A stretch of DNA of 64,000 nt, taken from Elymus sibiricus. Its lineage: Eukaryota; Streptophyta; Magnoliopsida; Poales; Poaceae. Positions 10,857-22,486 of this stretch are shown one piece after another. The DNA lies in contig CM077665.1 in NCBI GenBank assembly GCA_039707655.1, forward strand, positions 291,528,205-291,592,204. Reading direction: 5' to 3'. The position numbers and the translations under genes are program-made. The number at the start of each line of letters is the position of its first letter. The first letter of the stretch is position 1. Under the pieces are notes generated by a model that saw only the letters and a program-made list of their open reading frames with translations, did not search any database and was not told the DNA's origin.

Positions 10857-11266
10857 TTATGGGGAACCAAGAACAAGAAAATCAGTAGGATATTTTACTT
10901 TCCCACACAAAACTTCAACATCTCTAACAATTCCAACTGGTGCTATAGTATCTCTATTAGCAAGCTTAATGGTAACATCAATTTCTTCTAATTCAGCCGG
11001 TGCAATATCATTCATAATTTCCTGATATAAGGTAAAGGGAATTGCACTCACACTAGCACCCACATCACATAAGCCATGATAACAATGATCTCCTATTTTA
11101 ACAGAAACAACAGGCATGCCAACAATAGGTCTATGTTTATCTTTAGTATCAGGTCTAGCAATTCTAGCAGCTTCATCACAGAAATGAATAACATGCCCAT
11201 CAATATTATGAACCAAGAGATCTTTAACCATAGCAATACTAGGTTCAACTTTGATTTGTTCAGGGG
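10857..11266 (-). pseudogene. Element B aspartic protease
   Basis: The retropepsin motif is GLCDVGASVSAIPF, with D in DVGA as the catalytic aspartate, followed by IKLANRDTIAPVGIVRDVEV and FLVLGSP. The frame stops at TAA 10857-10859, beyond which DDFCPIIFGRSFLNT continues in the same frame, so a single nonsense change separates protease from RT. On its upstream side it is joined to gag by a frameshift near 11270, at a run of C/G. Confidence 0.85.
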
Positions 11267-12274
11267 GGTAGATGTTCTAGTATAACTCTTACGAACCACA
11301 GTTGAAGCTTTAGCATGTTCCTTTATTCTAACAGGAAAAGGTGGTTTCTCAATATAAGCAGCAGGAATAACAGGATCAACATTATAAATAATAGTTTCTT
11401 CTTCAACTTTAATAGGTTCAACTACTTTCAATTCAATGGGAGGATGATATTTAAACCACTTCTCCTTAGGGAGATCAACATGAGCAGCAAAAGATTCACA
11501 GAAAGAAGCTACTATCTCAGAGTCAAGTCCATATTTAGTGCTAAATTCACGAAAAGCATCGGTGTCTATAACGGATTTAACACAATCAAACTTAAGGTTT
11601 ATACCTGACTCCTTACCTTCGTCGAGTTCCCAATCTTCAGAGTTGCATTTAATTCTTTCCAATAAGTCCCATTTGAATTCAATATCTTTCTTCATAAAGG
11701 AACCAAGACAAGAAGTATCGAGCATGGATTGATCATTACGAGAAAGCCGAGCATAAAAATTCTGAATAATAATTTCTCTTGGGAGCTCATGATTGGGGCA
11801 TGAATATAACATTGACTTAAGCCTCCCCCAAGCTTGAGCGATACTTTCTCCTTCATGAGGCCAAAAATTATAAATATAATTCCGATCACGATGAACCAGA
11901 TGCATAGGATAAAACTTCTGATGAAATTCCAATTTCAATCGGTTGTAGTTCCATGATCCAATATCATCACATAGCCTATACCATGTAAATGCATTCTCCT
12001 TCAAAGATAAAGGAAAGACCTTATTCTTGACATCATCCTCGGGCAAACCTGCAAGCTTAAATAATCCACAAACTTCATCCACATAGATTAGATGCAAATC
12101 AGGATGTAGTGTTCCATCTCCTGCATAAGGATTAGCTAGCAGTTTCTCTATCATACCTGAAGGAATTTCATAATAAATATTTTCAGTAGGTTCAGTAGGT
12201 TGAGGAGCAACTCTTTGTGCTTCCGGTCGAGGTGAAGATACCCTGAACAAGCCCCTCAAAGGATTATTTTCCAT
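11267..12274 (-). pseudogene. Element B gag
   Basis: The start MENNPLRGLF lies 79 bp from the PBS. The frame holds a Retrotrans_gag-type capsid region: HLIYVDEVCGLFKLAGLPED, FPLSLKENAFTWYRL, LEFHQKFYPMH and ESIAQAWGRLKSML, at about residues 60-175. No zinc knuckle is visible, which is common in this lineage. After about residue 335 (SYTRTSTP) the frame runs into a leucine-rich shifted tail ending at 11093, while protease homology resumes in another frame, so there is a 1- or 2-base shift near 11270. Confidence 0.88.
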
Positions 12275-12352
12275 AGTAACAAGTGACAGTAAATTTCAGC
12301 ACACTATATAAATTTTTCCTTACCAAATTCCACTCACAAAAGGCGCTTCACT

Positions 12353-12369
12353 CCCCGGCAACGGCGCCA
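12353..12369 (-). other. Primer-binding site of element B
   Basis: The minus strand reads TGGCGCCGTTGCCGGGG, 11 bp inside the 5' LTR boundary after AGACTCTTTTC. This PBS is characteristic of Athila-type elements. Confidence 0.92.
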
Positions 12370-12380
12370 GAAAAGAGTCT

Positions 12381-13885
12381 TGATGACCCACAAGTATAGG
12401 GGATCTATCGTAGTCCTTTCGATAAGTAAGAGTGTCGAACCCAATGAGGAGCAGAAGGAAATGACAAGCGGTTTTCAGTAAGGTATTCTCTGCAAGCACT
12501 GAAATTATCGGCAACAGATAGTTTTGTGATAAGATAATTCGTAACGGGTAACAAGTAAAAAATGTAGCAAAGGTGCAGCAAGGTGGCCCAATCCTTTTTG
12601 TAGCAAAGTACAAGCCTGGACAAACTCTTATATGAAGCAAAGCGCTCCCGAGGACACATGGGAATTTCTGTCAAGCTAGTTTTCATCATGCTCATATGAT
12701 TCGCGTTCGTTACTTTGATAATTTGATATGTGGGTGGACCAGTGATTGGGTGCTGCCCTTACTTGGACAAGCCTCCCACTTATGATTAACCTCTCTCGCA
12801 AGCATCCGCAACTACGAAAAAGGAATTAAGATAAATCTAACCATAGCATGAAACATATGGATCCAAATCAGCCCCTTACGAAGCAACGCGTAAACTAGGG
12901 TTTAAGCTTCTGTCACTCTAGCAACCCATCATCTACTTATTACTTACCAATGCCTTCCCCTAGGCCCAAATAATGGTGAAGTGTCAAGTAGTAGACATTC
13001 ACATAACACCACTAGAGGATAGACAACATACATATCATCAAAATATCGAACGAATACCAAATTCACATGATTACTTATAACAAGACTTATCCCATGTCCT
13101 CAGGAACAAACGTAACTACTCACAAAGCATATTCATGTTCATAATCAGAGGAGTATTAATTATCATTAAGGATTGGAACATATGATCTTCCACCAATTAA
13201 ACCAACTAGCATCAACTACAAGGAGTAATCAACACTACTAGCAACCCACAGGTACCAATCTGAGGTTTTGAGACAAAGATCGGATACAAGAGATGAACTA
13301 GGGTTTGGAGAGGAGACGGTGCTGGTGAAGATGTTGATGGAGATTGACCCCCTCTCGATGAGAGGATCGTTGGTGATGACGATGGCTTCGATTTCCCCCT
13401 CCGGGAGGGAAGTTTCGCCGGCAGAACAGCTGCGCCGGAGCCCTAGATTGGTTCTGCCCAGGTTCCGCCTCAAGACGGCGGCGCTTCGTCCCGAAAGCTC
13501 TCTTATGATTTTTTCCAGGTCAAAACCCTCCATATAGCAAAAGATGGGCACCGGAGGCCTGCCAGTGGGCCCACAAGCCACAGGGGCGCGCCCCCTGGCT
13601 TGTGACCTCCTGGTGGGTCCCCTCTGGTATTTCTTTCGCCCAATATTTTTTATATATTCCAAAATAATTCTCCGTAACTTTTCAGGACTTTTGGAGTTGT
13701 GCAGAATAGGTCTCTCATATTTGCTCCTTTTCCAGTCTAGAATTCCAGCTGCCGGCATTCTCCCTCTTCATGTAAACCTTGTAAAATAACAGAGAAAAGG
13801 CATTAGTATTGTAAGATAATGTGTAATAACAGCCCATAATGCATTAAATATCAATATAAAAGCATGATGCAAAATGGACGTATCA
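12381..13885 (-). repeat. 5' LTR of element B
   Basis: 1505 bp, TGATACGTCC...GGGTCATCA on the minus strand, aligning over full length with 3651-5173. It lacks about 18 bp of the hairpin loop present in the other LTR (compare about 13575-13600 with 4842-4894). The probable TATA-like sequence is CTATATGG on the minus strand near 13530. Confidence 0.93.
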
Positions 13886-13890
13886 ATAAC
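13886..13890. repeat. Right target-site duplication of element B (ATAAC)
   Basis: ATAAC is identical to 3646-3650 and also forms the last bases of A's LTR (GTTAT on the minus strand). Confidence 0.92.
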
Positions 13891-15240
13891 CCACAAGTAT
13901 AGGGGATCGCGACAGTCTTCGAGGGTAGTATTTCACCCAAATTCGTTGATTCGACACAAGGGGAGCCGAAGAATATTTATGAGCCTTAGCAGTTGATTTG
14001 TCAATTCAACCACACCAGAGTTATCTTTTCTGTAGCAAAGTGTTTAGTAGCACAATAACAATAGTAATGGAAATAGCGGAAAGTAGCAGATTTTAGTGAT
14101 CGTAATAGTAGCAGTAACAAAAGTAACTTAATGAAGATCAATATGCGAAAAGCGTAGGCATTGAATTAGTGATGGATATTTGGTTTGGATGACATTCATC
14201 ATGTAACAGTCATAACCTAGAGCGATATAGAACTAGCTCCAATTCATCAATGTAATGTAGGCATGTATTCCGTATAGTCATACATGCTTATAATAAGAAC
14301 TTGCATGACATCTTTTGTCCTAACCTCCCAGGGCAGCGGGGTCCAAAGGGAAGCTAAGGGATATTAAGGCCTCCTTTTAATAGAGAATGGTAACAAGCAT
14401 TAACACATGGTGAATACATGAACTCCTCATACTACGGCCATCACCGCAGATGATCCCAATTTCTGTCACTTTCAGGGTCTACAGATCATAGCACATAATA
14501 GATGCATACAACATGAAAGATAGGATTCAAAACACTCTCATATTCATAGAAACATAATAGGTTCAGATCTAAAATCATGGCACTCGGGCTCTAGTGACAA
14601 GCATTAAGCATAGCAAAGTCATAGCAACATCAATCTTAGAACATAGTGGTACTAGGGATCAAGCCCTAAAAATTGACTCGATTACATGACAAATCTCATC
14701 TAATCCCATCACTGTCCAGCAAGCCTACAAAGTAATTACTCACTCCGGTGGTGATCGTCATGGAATTGTTGATGGAGAGGGGTTGGTGATGTGATGGCGA
14801 CGGATTTCCCTCTCCGGAGCCCCAAATGGGCTCCAGGTCAGCCCTCCTGAGGAAGAACAGGAGATGGCGGTGACTTTGTCTCATAAAACGTGATGAATCT
14901 TTCTTCCTTATTTTTCTTGGGCAGAAGACACCTTATATTAGAAGATGGGCGTCAGAGGCCTGCCAGGTGGCCCACGAGCCAGCCTGGCACGCCCTGGGGG
15001 TTAAGCGTGCCGCCATGGCTTGTGGCCACCTGGTGGGTCTTTTGTTGTTGGTTCCTTGTCCAATATTTTTCATATATTCCAAAATAATTCTTCGTCAATA
15101 TTCAGCTCAATCCGAGAACTTTTATTTCTGCACAAAAACAACACCATGGTAGTTCTACTGAAAATAGGGCCAGTCCAGGTTAGTTTCATTCAAATCATGC
15201 AAATTAGAGTCCAACTATTAGATATGTTTGAGACGTATCA
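13886..15240 (-). repeat. 5' LTR of element A
   Basis: On the minus strand it begins TGATACGTCTCAAACATATC at 15240 and ends CCCTATACTTGTGGGTTAT. It aligns with E's LTR (55063-56451): shared blocks include TTGCATGATTTGAATGAAAC, the statement of the GC hairpin (14960-15030) and GATTCGACACAAGGGGAGCC near the end. Length 1355 bp against 1389 bp in E. The internal junction is displaced to 3650 by the insertion of B. Confidence 0.9.
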
Positions 15241-15607
15241 GAGCTGCACCATCTGGCAGGTGGCTGAGTTTTGTGCGGATCTTCATACAATTTCACTCGT
15301 CCTCTACAGTTTTGGTTGAGTCGACGATCGCCTACGGCGAAGTCGGATTCATTTGCTCGGGGTTTAGGGATGGCAATGACGCCTCTATGGGAGAAATGAC
15401 AATGACGACTGTGTGTTGTCTCGGCGAGGCCCTCTTTGGCGTGGTGTGCGTGGGGTATCTTGTGTGTGCCGCTCAGCGGTTGTGATGGTTTTTGCATGAT
15501 TTTCCATAATAAACCATGCAATCTGGATTTTGCTCGGTTTTCCATAATTAACCGACAAACTCTTTTCTTCTTAATGAATGCAAGAATCCTGCCAGCTTGA
15601 AAAAAAC
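15241..15607 (+). mobile_element. Possible 3' end of a 5'-truncated LINE
   Basis: This short segment ends TTCTTAATGAATGCAAGAAT, then CTGCCAGCTTG and a run of seven A. Plant LINE 3' ends often have this form. No RT or endonuclease coding sequence is present. The left side is cut by A's LTR. Classification is tentative. Confidence 0.35.
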
Positions 15608-15800
15608 TGAACATCTAATTCTTGTTTTCACTATTACTTAAATAAAGTGGGTACTTGTTTTAAAAAAAGTCCCACAGAAAAATATGAATTTTACCTTTTA
15701 ATAATTTGTCTTAGATTTGTCAGACATGAATGTGTAATACAATTTTTATAACATTTACCAGAGTGAAACCGAATAGCTGGAGCCAAATAATAGTAGGAAA
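15608..15800. other. Unassigned AT-rich sequence
   Basis: No ORF, repeat or recognisable element end was seen here. Confidence 0.5.
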
Positions 15801-16870
15801 GTGCTAGGCGCTGGTGCACTGGCCCAATAGTTCGGGCGCTCGCGCCCCAGCTGCCCGATGCAGCGAGCTCAAGCCGCCCGATCTACGTGTGTTGACTTCC
15901 CCCATCTCCTTCTTCATCTCTACGTGCAGCGCAGGCGCTGCCCCCTGTCGCCTGGACGTCCTCCTGGCCGCCGCCACTACCCCCTCATCTGACCTCCTCC
16001 CTCCATCACCCCGCGCTGCTAGATGCCACACTCATCATCGTCGTCTCTCATGTTTCTCGCCGGATCCACGCATGCAACAACATTTCACCTGTTGGTTGTA
16101 GCTCCCTCATTGGTGATGGTCGTGGCTCCGGCAATGCCAGTTGCCGGTTGCAGCTCCACTGGATGCAGCTCTTGTTGCCACCGGTTGCAGTTCAACGTCA
16201 GCCGTCACCGATAGCATGCAACTCCCATCCATCGGTTGCAGCTTTGATGGCCGCCTGTTGGAGCTTTCTATTGCTCTGTCGTAGAAAATAGAGACAACGG
16301 TTGCAGCAACAACGTCATCACCGTCGTCGCCCATTGTAGCTCGCCATTGTAGGTAGCAGCGTCTGCGTCTAAAATGAATGGATATAGAAAAAGTCATTGC
16401 CACATGTAGCAAAAACCTACTATGCTTGAAGCAGAAAGTCATCGTCGCCGTCGCAGCTCGGCCATCATGGATGTAGCACAACATAATGCCGGTTGTAGCA
16501 AAACCGCAATGTCGACTGTGTTTTGTAGCAAAACGTGATGCCAGTTGTAGCAAAATGTGATGTCGTTTGTAGCAGAATCCAATGTCGGTTGAAGCATGTA
16601 GCAAAAACTGCAACGTTTGTTTTTTGTTAGGAGTAGTGCCACTCCATCCAGAGGTCATTACGCTCGACGTACATGGTCGCAGCCTCCCCAGATCATGGTT
16701 GTAGCATCTCCGGTGGACGGTTCCAGCAGATCGCGGATGGCATATCCATGGCGGCTTCCAACTTTGGCTCGCCGGGGTGGAAGGAACCTGCAGCCGAGTG
16801 TCGGTGCTAAATCCGGCATATCTTGTGGTAGGGGTCCTAAACCAGGCGTCTTGGAGCGATGGTAACATGG
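15801..16870. repeat. Unclassified repeat with GTTGTAGCAAAA-type motifs
   Basis: It begins near GTGCTAGGCGCTGGTGCACT, and a GC-rich block runs to about 16300. From about 16395 to 16615 a degenerate unit built on TTGTAGCAAAA recurs at roughly 20-30 bp spacing (for example near 16493, 16523, 16545 and 16565), with related TTGCAGC motifs from 16085 to 16250. Minus-strand open frames across it are low-complexity products of these repeats and are not called as genes. It may be a fragment of a DNA transposon, but no terminal repeats could be matched. Confidence 0.4.
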
Positions 16871-18210
16871 ACACAACATTTTTCCCAGGTTTGGGCTCCC
16901 TCGAGGAGATAATACCTTATGTCATGCTTTTGATTGTATTGATATGAGGGATAGTACAGAGTACATGTATCTACCACGAGATTGTTGTAATGAATATCGG
17001 ATCGTCTATTGACTAGCCTGGCCTCAGCTTATAAAATGTAACGGAGGGCTAGGATTTAGGAGTCCTTGTCGGCTACGCCGGTGGAGAGGAGTCCTTGTCT
17101 TGATCACCAAGTCTGGTGGAATCTTCCTCGTATATGTCATGGGCTGAACGAAGTGGCCCATTAGTGAACCATCATGGGGGTCCTCGGCCCAGCGCACCCT
17201 GTCGAGAGAGGATGTGGTGAGTACCCCCTAGTCCAGGAGTCCACCAGTAGCCCCTTGAACCGGTATTCAAGTTAGGGACACTCCTCGGTTCTTTTGAATT
17301 ATTATTCATCTTCAATCGTTCTTCTTGAAAGCTGGTTCAACAAATTCTTCCCATCTGTGATCTTGAGGATAGCCGAGGTGTATCCGAAGATTTCACGCAT
17401 CGGGTATCCGAGAAGATCGCACATCGGGCATCCGAGGGCCCCTTTAAGTTCTCGGCCTTTATTAACGTCTTTTTATTTTTACACCACACATCAGGTTCAA
17501 GGTTGTTCCCATGTGGCGGTGTCCTCTTGCAGCCGAGTTCCAACGCGGGACTGCATCCGAGGTGTCTTTTTTGCAGCCGAGCTCCAACGCTGGTCTGCAT
17601 TTGAGGTGTCATACATTACCTCTGTTCGAAAAAGTTGAAGGGGTTCGGTCGAGCTTAATGCCGGAAAGGTCCTTTACGGAGCCAACCACTCGCTTCCGAG
17701 ATTTATGCCGGACTAATTCAGACGGGAAGCACCACCTCGACCTTGAGCTGATTTTTTATGGAATTTGTTTTCGATTGGTACAATTTATTTTGTGTCGAGA
17801 TGTATAGCCAATAGCCCTCAAGGTGAGTGCCGGCCAAAAATCCGAGAAGCACCTGAAGGATGACATAAAATTGCTGATCCCAGTATCCCCTGAGAGTCAG
17901 GTCGACTTACAAAATCGGCCCAAGGATCAAATCCTTGCTCGGCAGCATACTTTAGTGACAGAAACGCAATGAGCGGTAGTTCCCGAGACAAAGGTTGGGT
18001 GCGGCTGACCAACCTGAGGATCATAATCTCCTCAGAAACTATTTTGCACTTCAATTTTGTGCATTGAATCGTCAATGCAGTAGCTCCCGAGACACTGGTT
18101 GGGTGGGAACACCTGATCAGGAGATCGATGTACCCCTTTAATGGCTTTTAATTGAGAAGCACGAAGCCCAGTAGCCCCCGAGGCTTAATTGGGGCACGGG
18201 TGCCGAATTA
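16871..18210. repeat. Degenerate Gypsy-like LTR or leader sequence
   Basis: GAGTACCCCCTAGTCCAGGA followed by AGTAGCCCCTTGAACCGG, and later AGTAGCCCCCGAGGCTTAAT, are phrases typical of degenerate Triticeae Gypsy LTR or untranslated sequence. The phrase AGTAGCCCC is repeated. No coding domain is present and element ends were not found. Confidence 0.35.
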
Positions 18211-18424
18211 GGCTGGTCATAGTGGAGAGTAACTTAGACTAGTGTCATGCATATGACACAAGTTTAAGTTACTACCTTCATAGTGCAAAGTAACTTAGTA
18301 GTGGTTTCATAGATAGCTTCATTTATTATCTTGTAGCCTCATCTTTTCTCAAGAAGCGCTATGTTACAGTAACATATTATGTTACTCTAAACACCTCTCT
18401 CCTTATTAACTATATGACACATAA
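18211..18424 (+). mobile_element. Truncated MITE
   Basis: It starts GGCTGGTCATAGTGGAGAGT with the inner palindrome GTGTCATGCATATGACAC and repeated AAGTAACTTAG/AAGTTAC blocks, as in a widespread grass MITE whose terminal repeat is GGCTGGTCATAGTGG. The matching right terminal repeat is missing, so the right side is truncated or diverged. It interrupts the degenerate Gypsy-like sequence. Confidence 0.6.
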
Positions 18425-19372
18425 GTTGAAGGGGATCAGCATTTGTTTAACACTTTTTTTTTTATGTTTGACACAAACTTCTCGGCAAAATAATAAAGAT
18501 CTCTTAACGGAGCTAGGGCTAGCGAAAGCCGGGCTTTCCAAGGTCAGCCCAAGGGGCTTAATAGAAAGAAAATGAAAGCCAGCAGGAATTATGAGAGTCA
18601 TATGTCAGCTGCTCGTTTATCTCACGAGACTGTTCCCTTGACTCTTTAATAGATGGCTGGAGTAAATTGACTTTAACCACAACTGATGTGTAATGATTCT
18701 ATGTATCCAAGTATTGTACATCATTAATGCTCGGATCTGCATTGTACAAACTTTGTTGACCGACCATCGGCTTCAACCTCCTCGGCCAGTAGCCGGGGAG
18801 TGTTTTCCTACTGTATAAAGCCTTTATGAGGGCAAAAATTTATGGAAAACAAGGCAATCCGGCCATACGGTTTTATAAAGAAAGGTATGCGGGGAGATAT
18901 GTTATATTACTATTTAACGTAAGAAACATCTTCTGGGAAAAATAGTTCGTTTATAAGTTCCTTTTCCCAGTCTATCATGTTGACCTTGATCATGAAACCT
19001 CACCTCTGGTCATTGTGGGAGGAAAATATTGAGGATTTAGTTTGGGTAAAGTTCCCGAACTCTGTGGTCTTTAATGAGCCTAAATTTTCACTTCCGTCGT
19101 TTCCGACCAAATATATTCTTAAGACAACTAGCTTTCGGTTTCACTCGACTGAGGTACAAACTCGGATGACCCGGTAGTAACAATCATAGAGGTGCTCCCT
19201 TTACCCCCTAGCCGAACAATGGGGAATGTAGGGATTAAGCACAGGAGCCAGGCAACCCAGCTTGGCCAAAATCTTAAGTCAAATTGATGCATATTTATTG
19301 CTTTATAACAATGAATATGGAAAGCAACGCTCGTATATTGAATACAAACGCTTGTGATATGTTGGTGCTAAT
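18425..19372. repeat. Degenerate retroelement sequence continuing after the MITE
   Basis: It includes CTCACCTCTGGTCATTGTGG, CCCGAACTCTGTGGTCTTTA and ACAGGAGCCAGGCAACCCAG, which resemble degenerate Gypsy internal or LTR sequence. There is no intact ORF or clear boundary. Treated as the same unit as 16871-18210 with low confidence. Confidence 0.3.
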
Positions 19373-20415
19373 TGATACGTCTATTTTGGATCATGTTTTT
19401 CCATTGATATTTATTACGTTTTGAGCCATTAGTTCATTTTATGATGCAATCCTAATGCATTTTCTCTCTTATTTTGCAAGTTTCACACAGAGAGGTAGAT
19501 TGCCAGCCGTTGGAATTCTGGACCAGAAAAGGCCACCGAAGAGTTGGATATTCTTTGGAACTCCAAATGAGCTGAAAATTACAGAGATTTTTTTGAATAT
19601 AATAAAAATATTGGCGGAAGGAATATAAGAAGGGGATCAACGAGGAGACCACGAGCCTGGGGGTGCGCCCCTTGAGCCTGTGGGCCCCTTGGCAGGCCTC
19701 TGGTGCCCATCTTCTCATGTATGATGCTATTTGCCCTATAAAAATCAAAATAAGACTTTTGCGACGAAGCGCCGCTGTCTCGAGGCCGAAGATGGGTAGG
19801 AGCACTTTTGCTCTCCGGTATAGTGGTTCTGCCAGGGAAGCATCCCTTCGGGAGGGGGAAATCAAAGCCATCGTCATCACCAACGCTTCTTCCATCGTGG
19901 GAGGACCAATCTTCATCAACATGTTCACCAACACCATCTCATACCAAACCCTAGTTCATCTCTTGTATTCAATCTTTGTCTCAAAACCTCAGATTAGTAC
20001 CTCTGGGTTGCTAGTAGTGTTGATTAGATCTTGTAGTTATTGCTAGTTTGTTTAATTCATGGAAGATTATATGTTCAGATCCTTAAGCATATTCATTACA
20101 TCTCTAATCTTGAACATGATGATGATTTTTGAGTAGTTACTTTTGTTCTTGAGGACATGGGAGAAGTCTTGTCATAAGTAATCATGTGATGTTGGTATTC
20201 GTTCGGTATTTTGATGATGTGTGTGCTGCTCTTCCTTTTATTGGTGTCATGTGAACGTCGACTACATGACACTTCACCATACTTGGTCCTAAGAGAAAGC
20301 ATTGGGGAGTAATAAGTAGATGATGGGTTGCGATAGTGACAGAAGCTTAAACCCTAGTTTATGCGTTATTCGTAAGGGGCTGATTTGGATCCATATGTTT
20401 CCTGCTATTGTTAGT
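19373..20415 (+). repeat. Truncated LTR of the B-like family
   Basis: It starts TGATACGTCTATTTTGGATC. It carries the blocks typical of B LTRs on the plus strand: a TTTGCAAGTTTCACACAGAG-like segment, the GC-rich hairpin (about 19650-19690), TCGTCATCACCAACGCTTCT, CAAACCCTAGTTCATCTCTT and GGGGCTGATTTGGATCCATA. It then stops; the last third ending in GTGGGTCATCA is missing. It is more diverged from the B LTRs than those are from each other, so it is older. No internal domain is attached. Confidence 0.8.
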
Positions 20416-20778
20416 GACGGCTTGAGAATTTGTGATATTTTTCATGGTGATTTCCATTTGGTTTCATTGGTTTTTTGTTATTCTTTTGAGTATTTCTAAT
20501 GCTAATCCAACAAAAGAAAAGAAAATCTACTTTGTCCTATGGATGGCAGGAAATATCAAATTTCAAAGGAAACAAAAGGAGATTGCTGCAAATCAAGCCA
20601 ATTGGAGCAACTTTCCTGAAGAGAGCAATGCCAATAGGCGCACCAGAGTGAAAGACAACATTCCGTGCGACTATAGGCGCTTGCATGAGCGGTCGTATGG
20701 ACAGCCAACAGCCCCTCCTTGTCCATACAAGCAACTTTCGTGAAGGGACCACGAGAAGAAGAGAACCCTAGCCGCCGC
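20416..20778 (+). repeat. Unidentified fragment interrupted by element D (left part)
   Basis: An AT-rich start gives way to AACCCTAGCCGCCGC at its right end. It continues at 53151 with GCCGCCACACCATCTAGAAT, so it was contiguous before D inserted. It resembles part of an LTR or leader (AACCCTAGCCGCCGCC...GGATCTGAAGAACTC) but I cannot name a family. Short open frames in it have no recognisable product. Confidence 0.5.
20774..20778. repeat. Left target-site duplication of element D (GCCGC)
   Basis: GCCGC precedes the TGATACG start of D and recurs at 53151-53155, where homology between D's two LTRs stops. Confidence 0.7.
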
Positions 20779-22450
20779 TGATACGTATCCAACGTATTGA
20801 TAATTTATGAAGTATTCATGTCATATTTTCCTATGTTTACAATACTTTTATATGGTTTTGATGCACTTTATATGATTTATTTAGAACTAACCTGGACTGA
20901 CGTTGTTTTCAGCAGGATTACCGTGGTGTTGTTTTTGTGCAGAAAATAAAAGTTCTCGGAATCGCCCGAAACTTTTTTATAATTTTTTCTGCAGAAAATA
21001 AGAAATACCGGAGCGAAGAACCACCGGCGGGGAGCCACCTGTGGGCAACAAGCCAACAGGGCACACCCACCCCCCCTGGGCGGGCCCTGTTAGCTTGTGG
21101 GGCCCACGTGGTTCCGATTGACGTCATTCCAACACTGAATAATCCTACAAATCCAAAAAAACCCGAAAGTTAACCTACTAATTTCGCTCCACCACCTCAA
21201 CTCTCTGTATCAAATAGAAGCCCATCTGGAGCCTTTCCAGTACCCTGCCAGAGGGGGGAAATCATTGCCGGCGGCCATCTTCATCATCCCGATGGAGGCC
21301 ATAACGAGGAGGGAGTAGTTCACCCTCGGTGCTGAGGGTATGTACCAGTAGCTATGTGTTTAATCCCTCTCTCTCTCACTCTCTCTGTCTCTCTCTATCT
21401 CTCGTGTTCTTGAGATGTCACGATCTTGATGTATCACAAGCTTTGTTAATATAGTTGGATCATATGGTGTTTGTCCCTTTCTATCTTGATGTGATGGATT
21501 GAATCTTTCCCTTTGAGATTTTGTTATGTCGGATTGAATATTAGATTTGAGATCACTTGATGTATGTCTTGCATGTGGATACCCGTGGTGACAATGGGGT
21601 ATTCTATTGATTCACTTGATATATGTTATGGCATCAACTTGCATATTCCGGTGACCTTGGGGATCTATGCATAGGGGTTGATTGCATGTTTTCATCCTAC
21701 TTTCTCCGATAGAAATCTTGGGGTACACTTTGAAGTTCTTTGTGTTGGATTGAATATGATGAATCTAAAATTGTTTGATGCACGTCGAATAATTAACCCA
21801 CAAATACTTGAGGTGACATTGGAGTATCTAGGTGACATTAGGGTTCATTGATATGTATCATTGGTGTTATTTTAGTACGAACTCTAGAGCTGTTTGTGAC
21901 ACCTATAGGAATAGCTCAATAGATTGATCGGAAAGGGTAACTTTGAGGTGGTTCTACTACCGACAAATTTTTAATCTCATGTTCTCTGCTAGATATGAAC
22001 TTTGGAGTCATTCTTTGTTGCACGTTGAGGGATGATCATATGATTCTATGATGTTAGCATTGTTGAGAGATTGCACTAGTGAAAGTATGAACCCTAGGCC
22101 TTATTTCCAAGCATTTATACAACGTTTTGCTTGCTGTATTCTACTTGTTACCTTGTTGTTTATATTTTCAGATTGCAAAAACCTATATCTACTATCCATA
22201 TTGCACTTGTATCACCATCTCTTCACCGAAGTAGTGCACCTATACAATTTGCCATTATATTGGGTGTGTTTGGGACACAAGAGATTTCTTGTATTTGATT
22301 GCAGGGTTGTTTGAGAGAGACCATCTTCATCCTACACCTCCCACAGATTGATAAACCTTAGGTCATCCACTTGAGGGAAATTTGTTGTTGCCCTACAAAA
22401 CTCTGCACTTGGAGGCCCAACAACGTCTACAAGAATAAAGTTGCGTAGTA
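20779..22450 (+). repeat. 5' LTR of element D
   Basis: It starts TGATACGTATCCAACGTATT and aligns with 41947-43323 plus 52896-53150. Homology with the 3' LTR ends at AAGTTGCGTAGTA (22450 and 53150). This gives an LTR ending in TA rather than CA; the alternative end GACATCA at 22457 is not matched in the 3' copy. It includes a GC hairpin (about 21045-21105) and a CT-rich simple repeat at about 21366-21405. Confidence 0.88.
21366..21405. repeat. CT-rich simple repeat in D 5' LTR
   Basis: A run of CTCTCT interrupted by CACT, TGTC and TATC. The counterpart in the 3' LTR (42503-42534) is a different length, consistent with replication slippage. Confidence 0.8.
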
Positions 22451-22467
22451 GACATCAAGCTATTTTA

Positions 22468-22486
22468 TGGCGTCGTTGCCGGGGAG
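22468..22486 (+). other. Primer-binding site of element D
   Basis: TGGCGTCGTTGCCGGGGAG, a one-base variant of the Athila-type PBS. Confidence 0.88.

Larger units (their letters stand above)
3651..13885 (-). mobile_element. Element B: complete Athila-type Ty3/Gypsy retrotransposon nested in A
   Basis: B is 10,235 bp with LTRs at 3651-5173 (3') and 12381-13885 (5'), PBS, gag, protease, RT, RNase H, integrase, a third ORF, a stem-loop and a PPT, all in one orientation. A 5-bp duplication ATAAC flanks it. It sits almost exactly at the junction of A's 5' LTR and internal domain: the A sequence reads TTGTGGGTTAT on one side and GTTATGAAGACC on the other, matching E's TTATCAAGACC. All enzyme domains are recognisable, but the polyprotein frame is broken at about 11270, 10857-10859, about 9105, 8701-8703 and 8668-8670, so this copy is no longer autonomous. 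Confidence 0.93.
1..15240 (-). mobile_element. Element A: partial non-autonomous Athila-like Gypsy retrotransposon, interrupted by element B
   Basis: Read on the minus strand, A begins with a 5' LTR at 15240-13886. After removal of B (3651-13885) it continues into a PBS (3632-3615), gag (3568-1821), protease (1579-818), a spacer and the first codons of an ATHILA-type ORF at 69-1. The order and sequence match element E (55063-64000) throughout, including the LTR end, the early gag and the spacer. No RT, RNase H or integrase lies between protease and the third ORF, so A is non-autonomous. The 3' LTR is outside the window on the left. Family identity with E is directly visible; the family name is not assigned. 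Confidence 0.85.

Noticed and set aside
16107..16874. 255-codon minus-strand open frame
   Set aside because: It translates degenerate GTTGTAGC-type repeats; the product is low in complexity and matches no family.
16871..19372. A host gene in the least repeat-like part of the window
   Set aside because: Only short, frame-inconsistent ORFs, with phrases seen in degenerate Triticeae Gypsy sequence and a MITE; no conserved protein segment.
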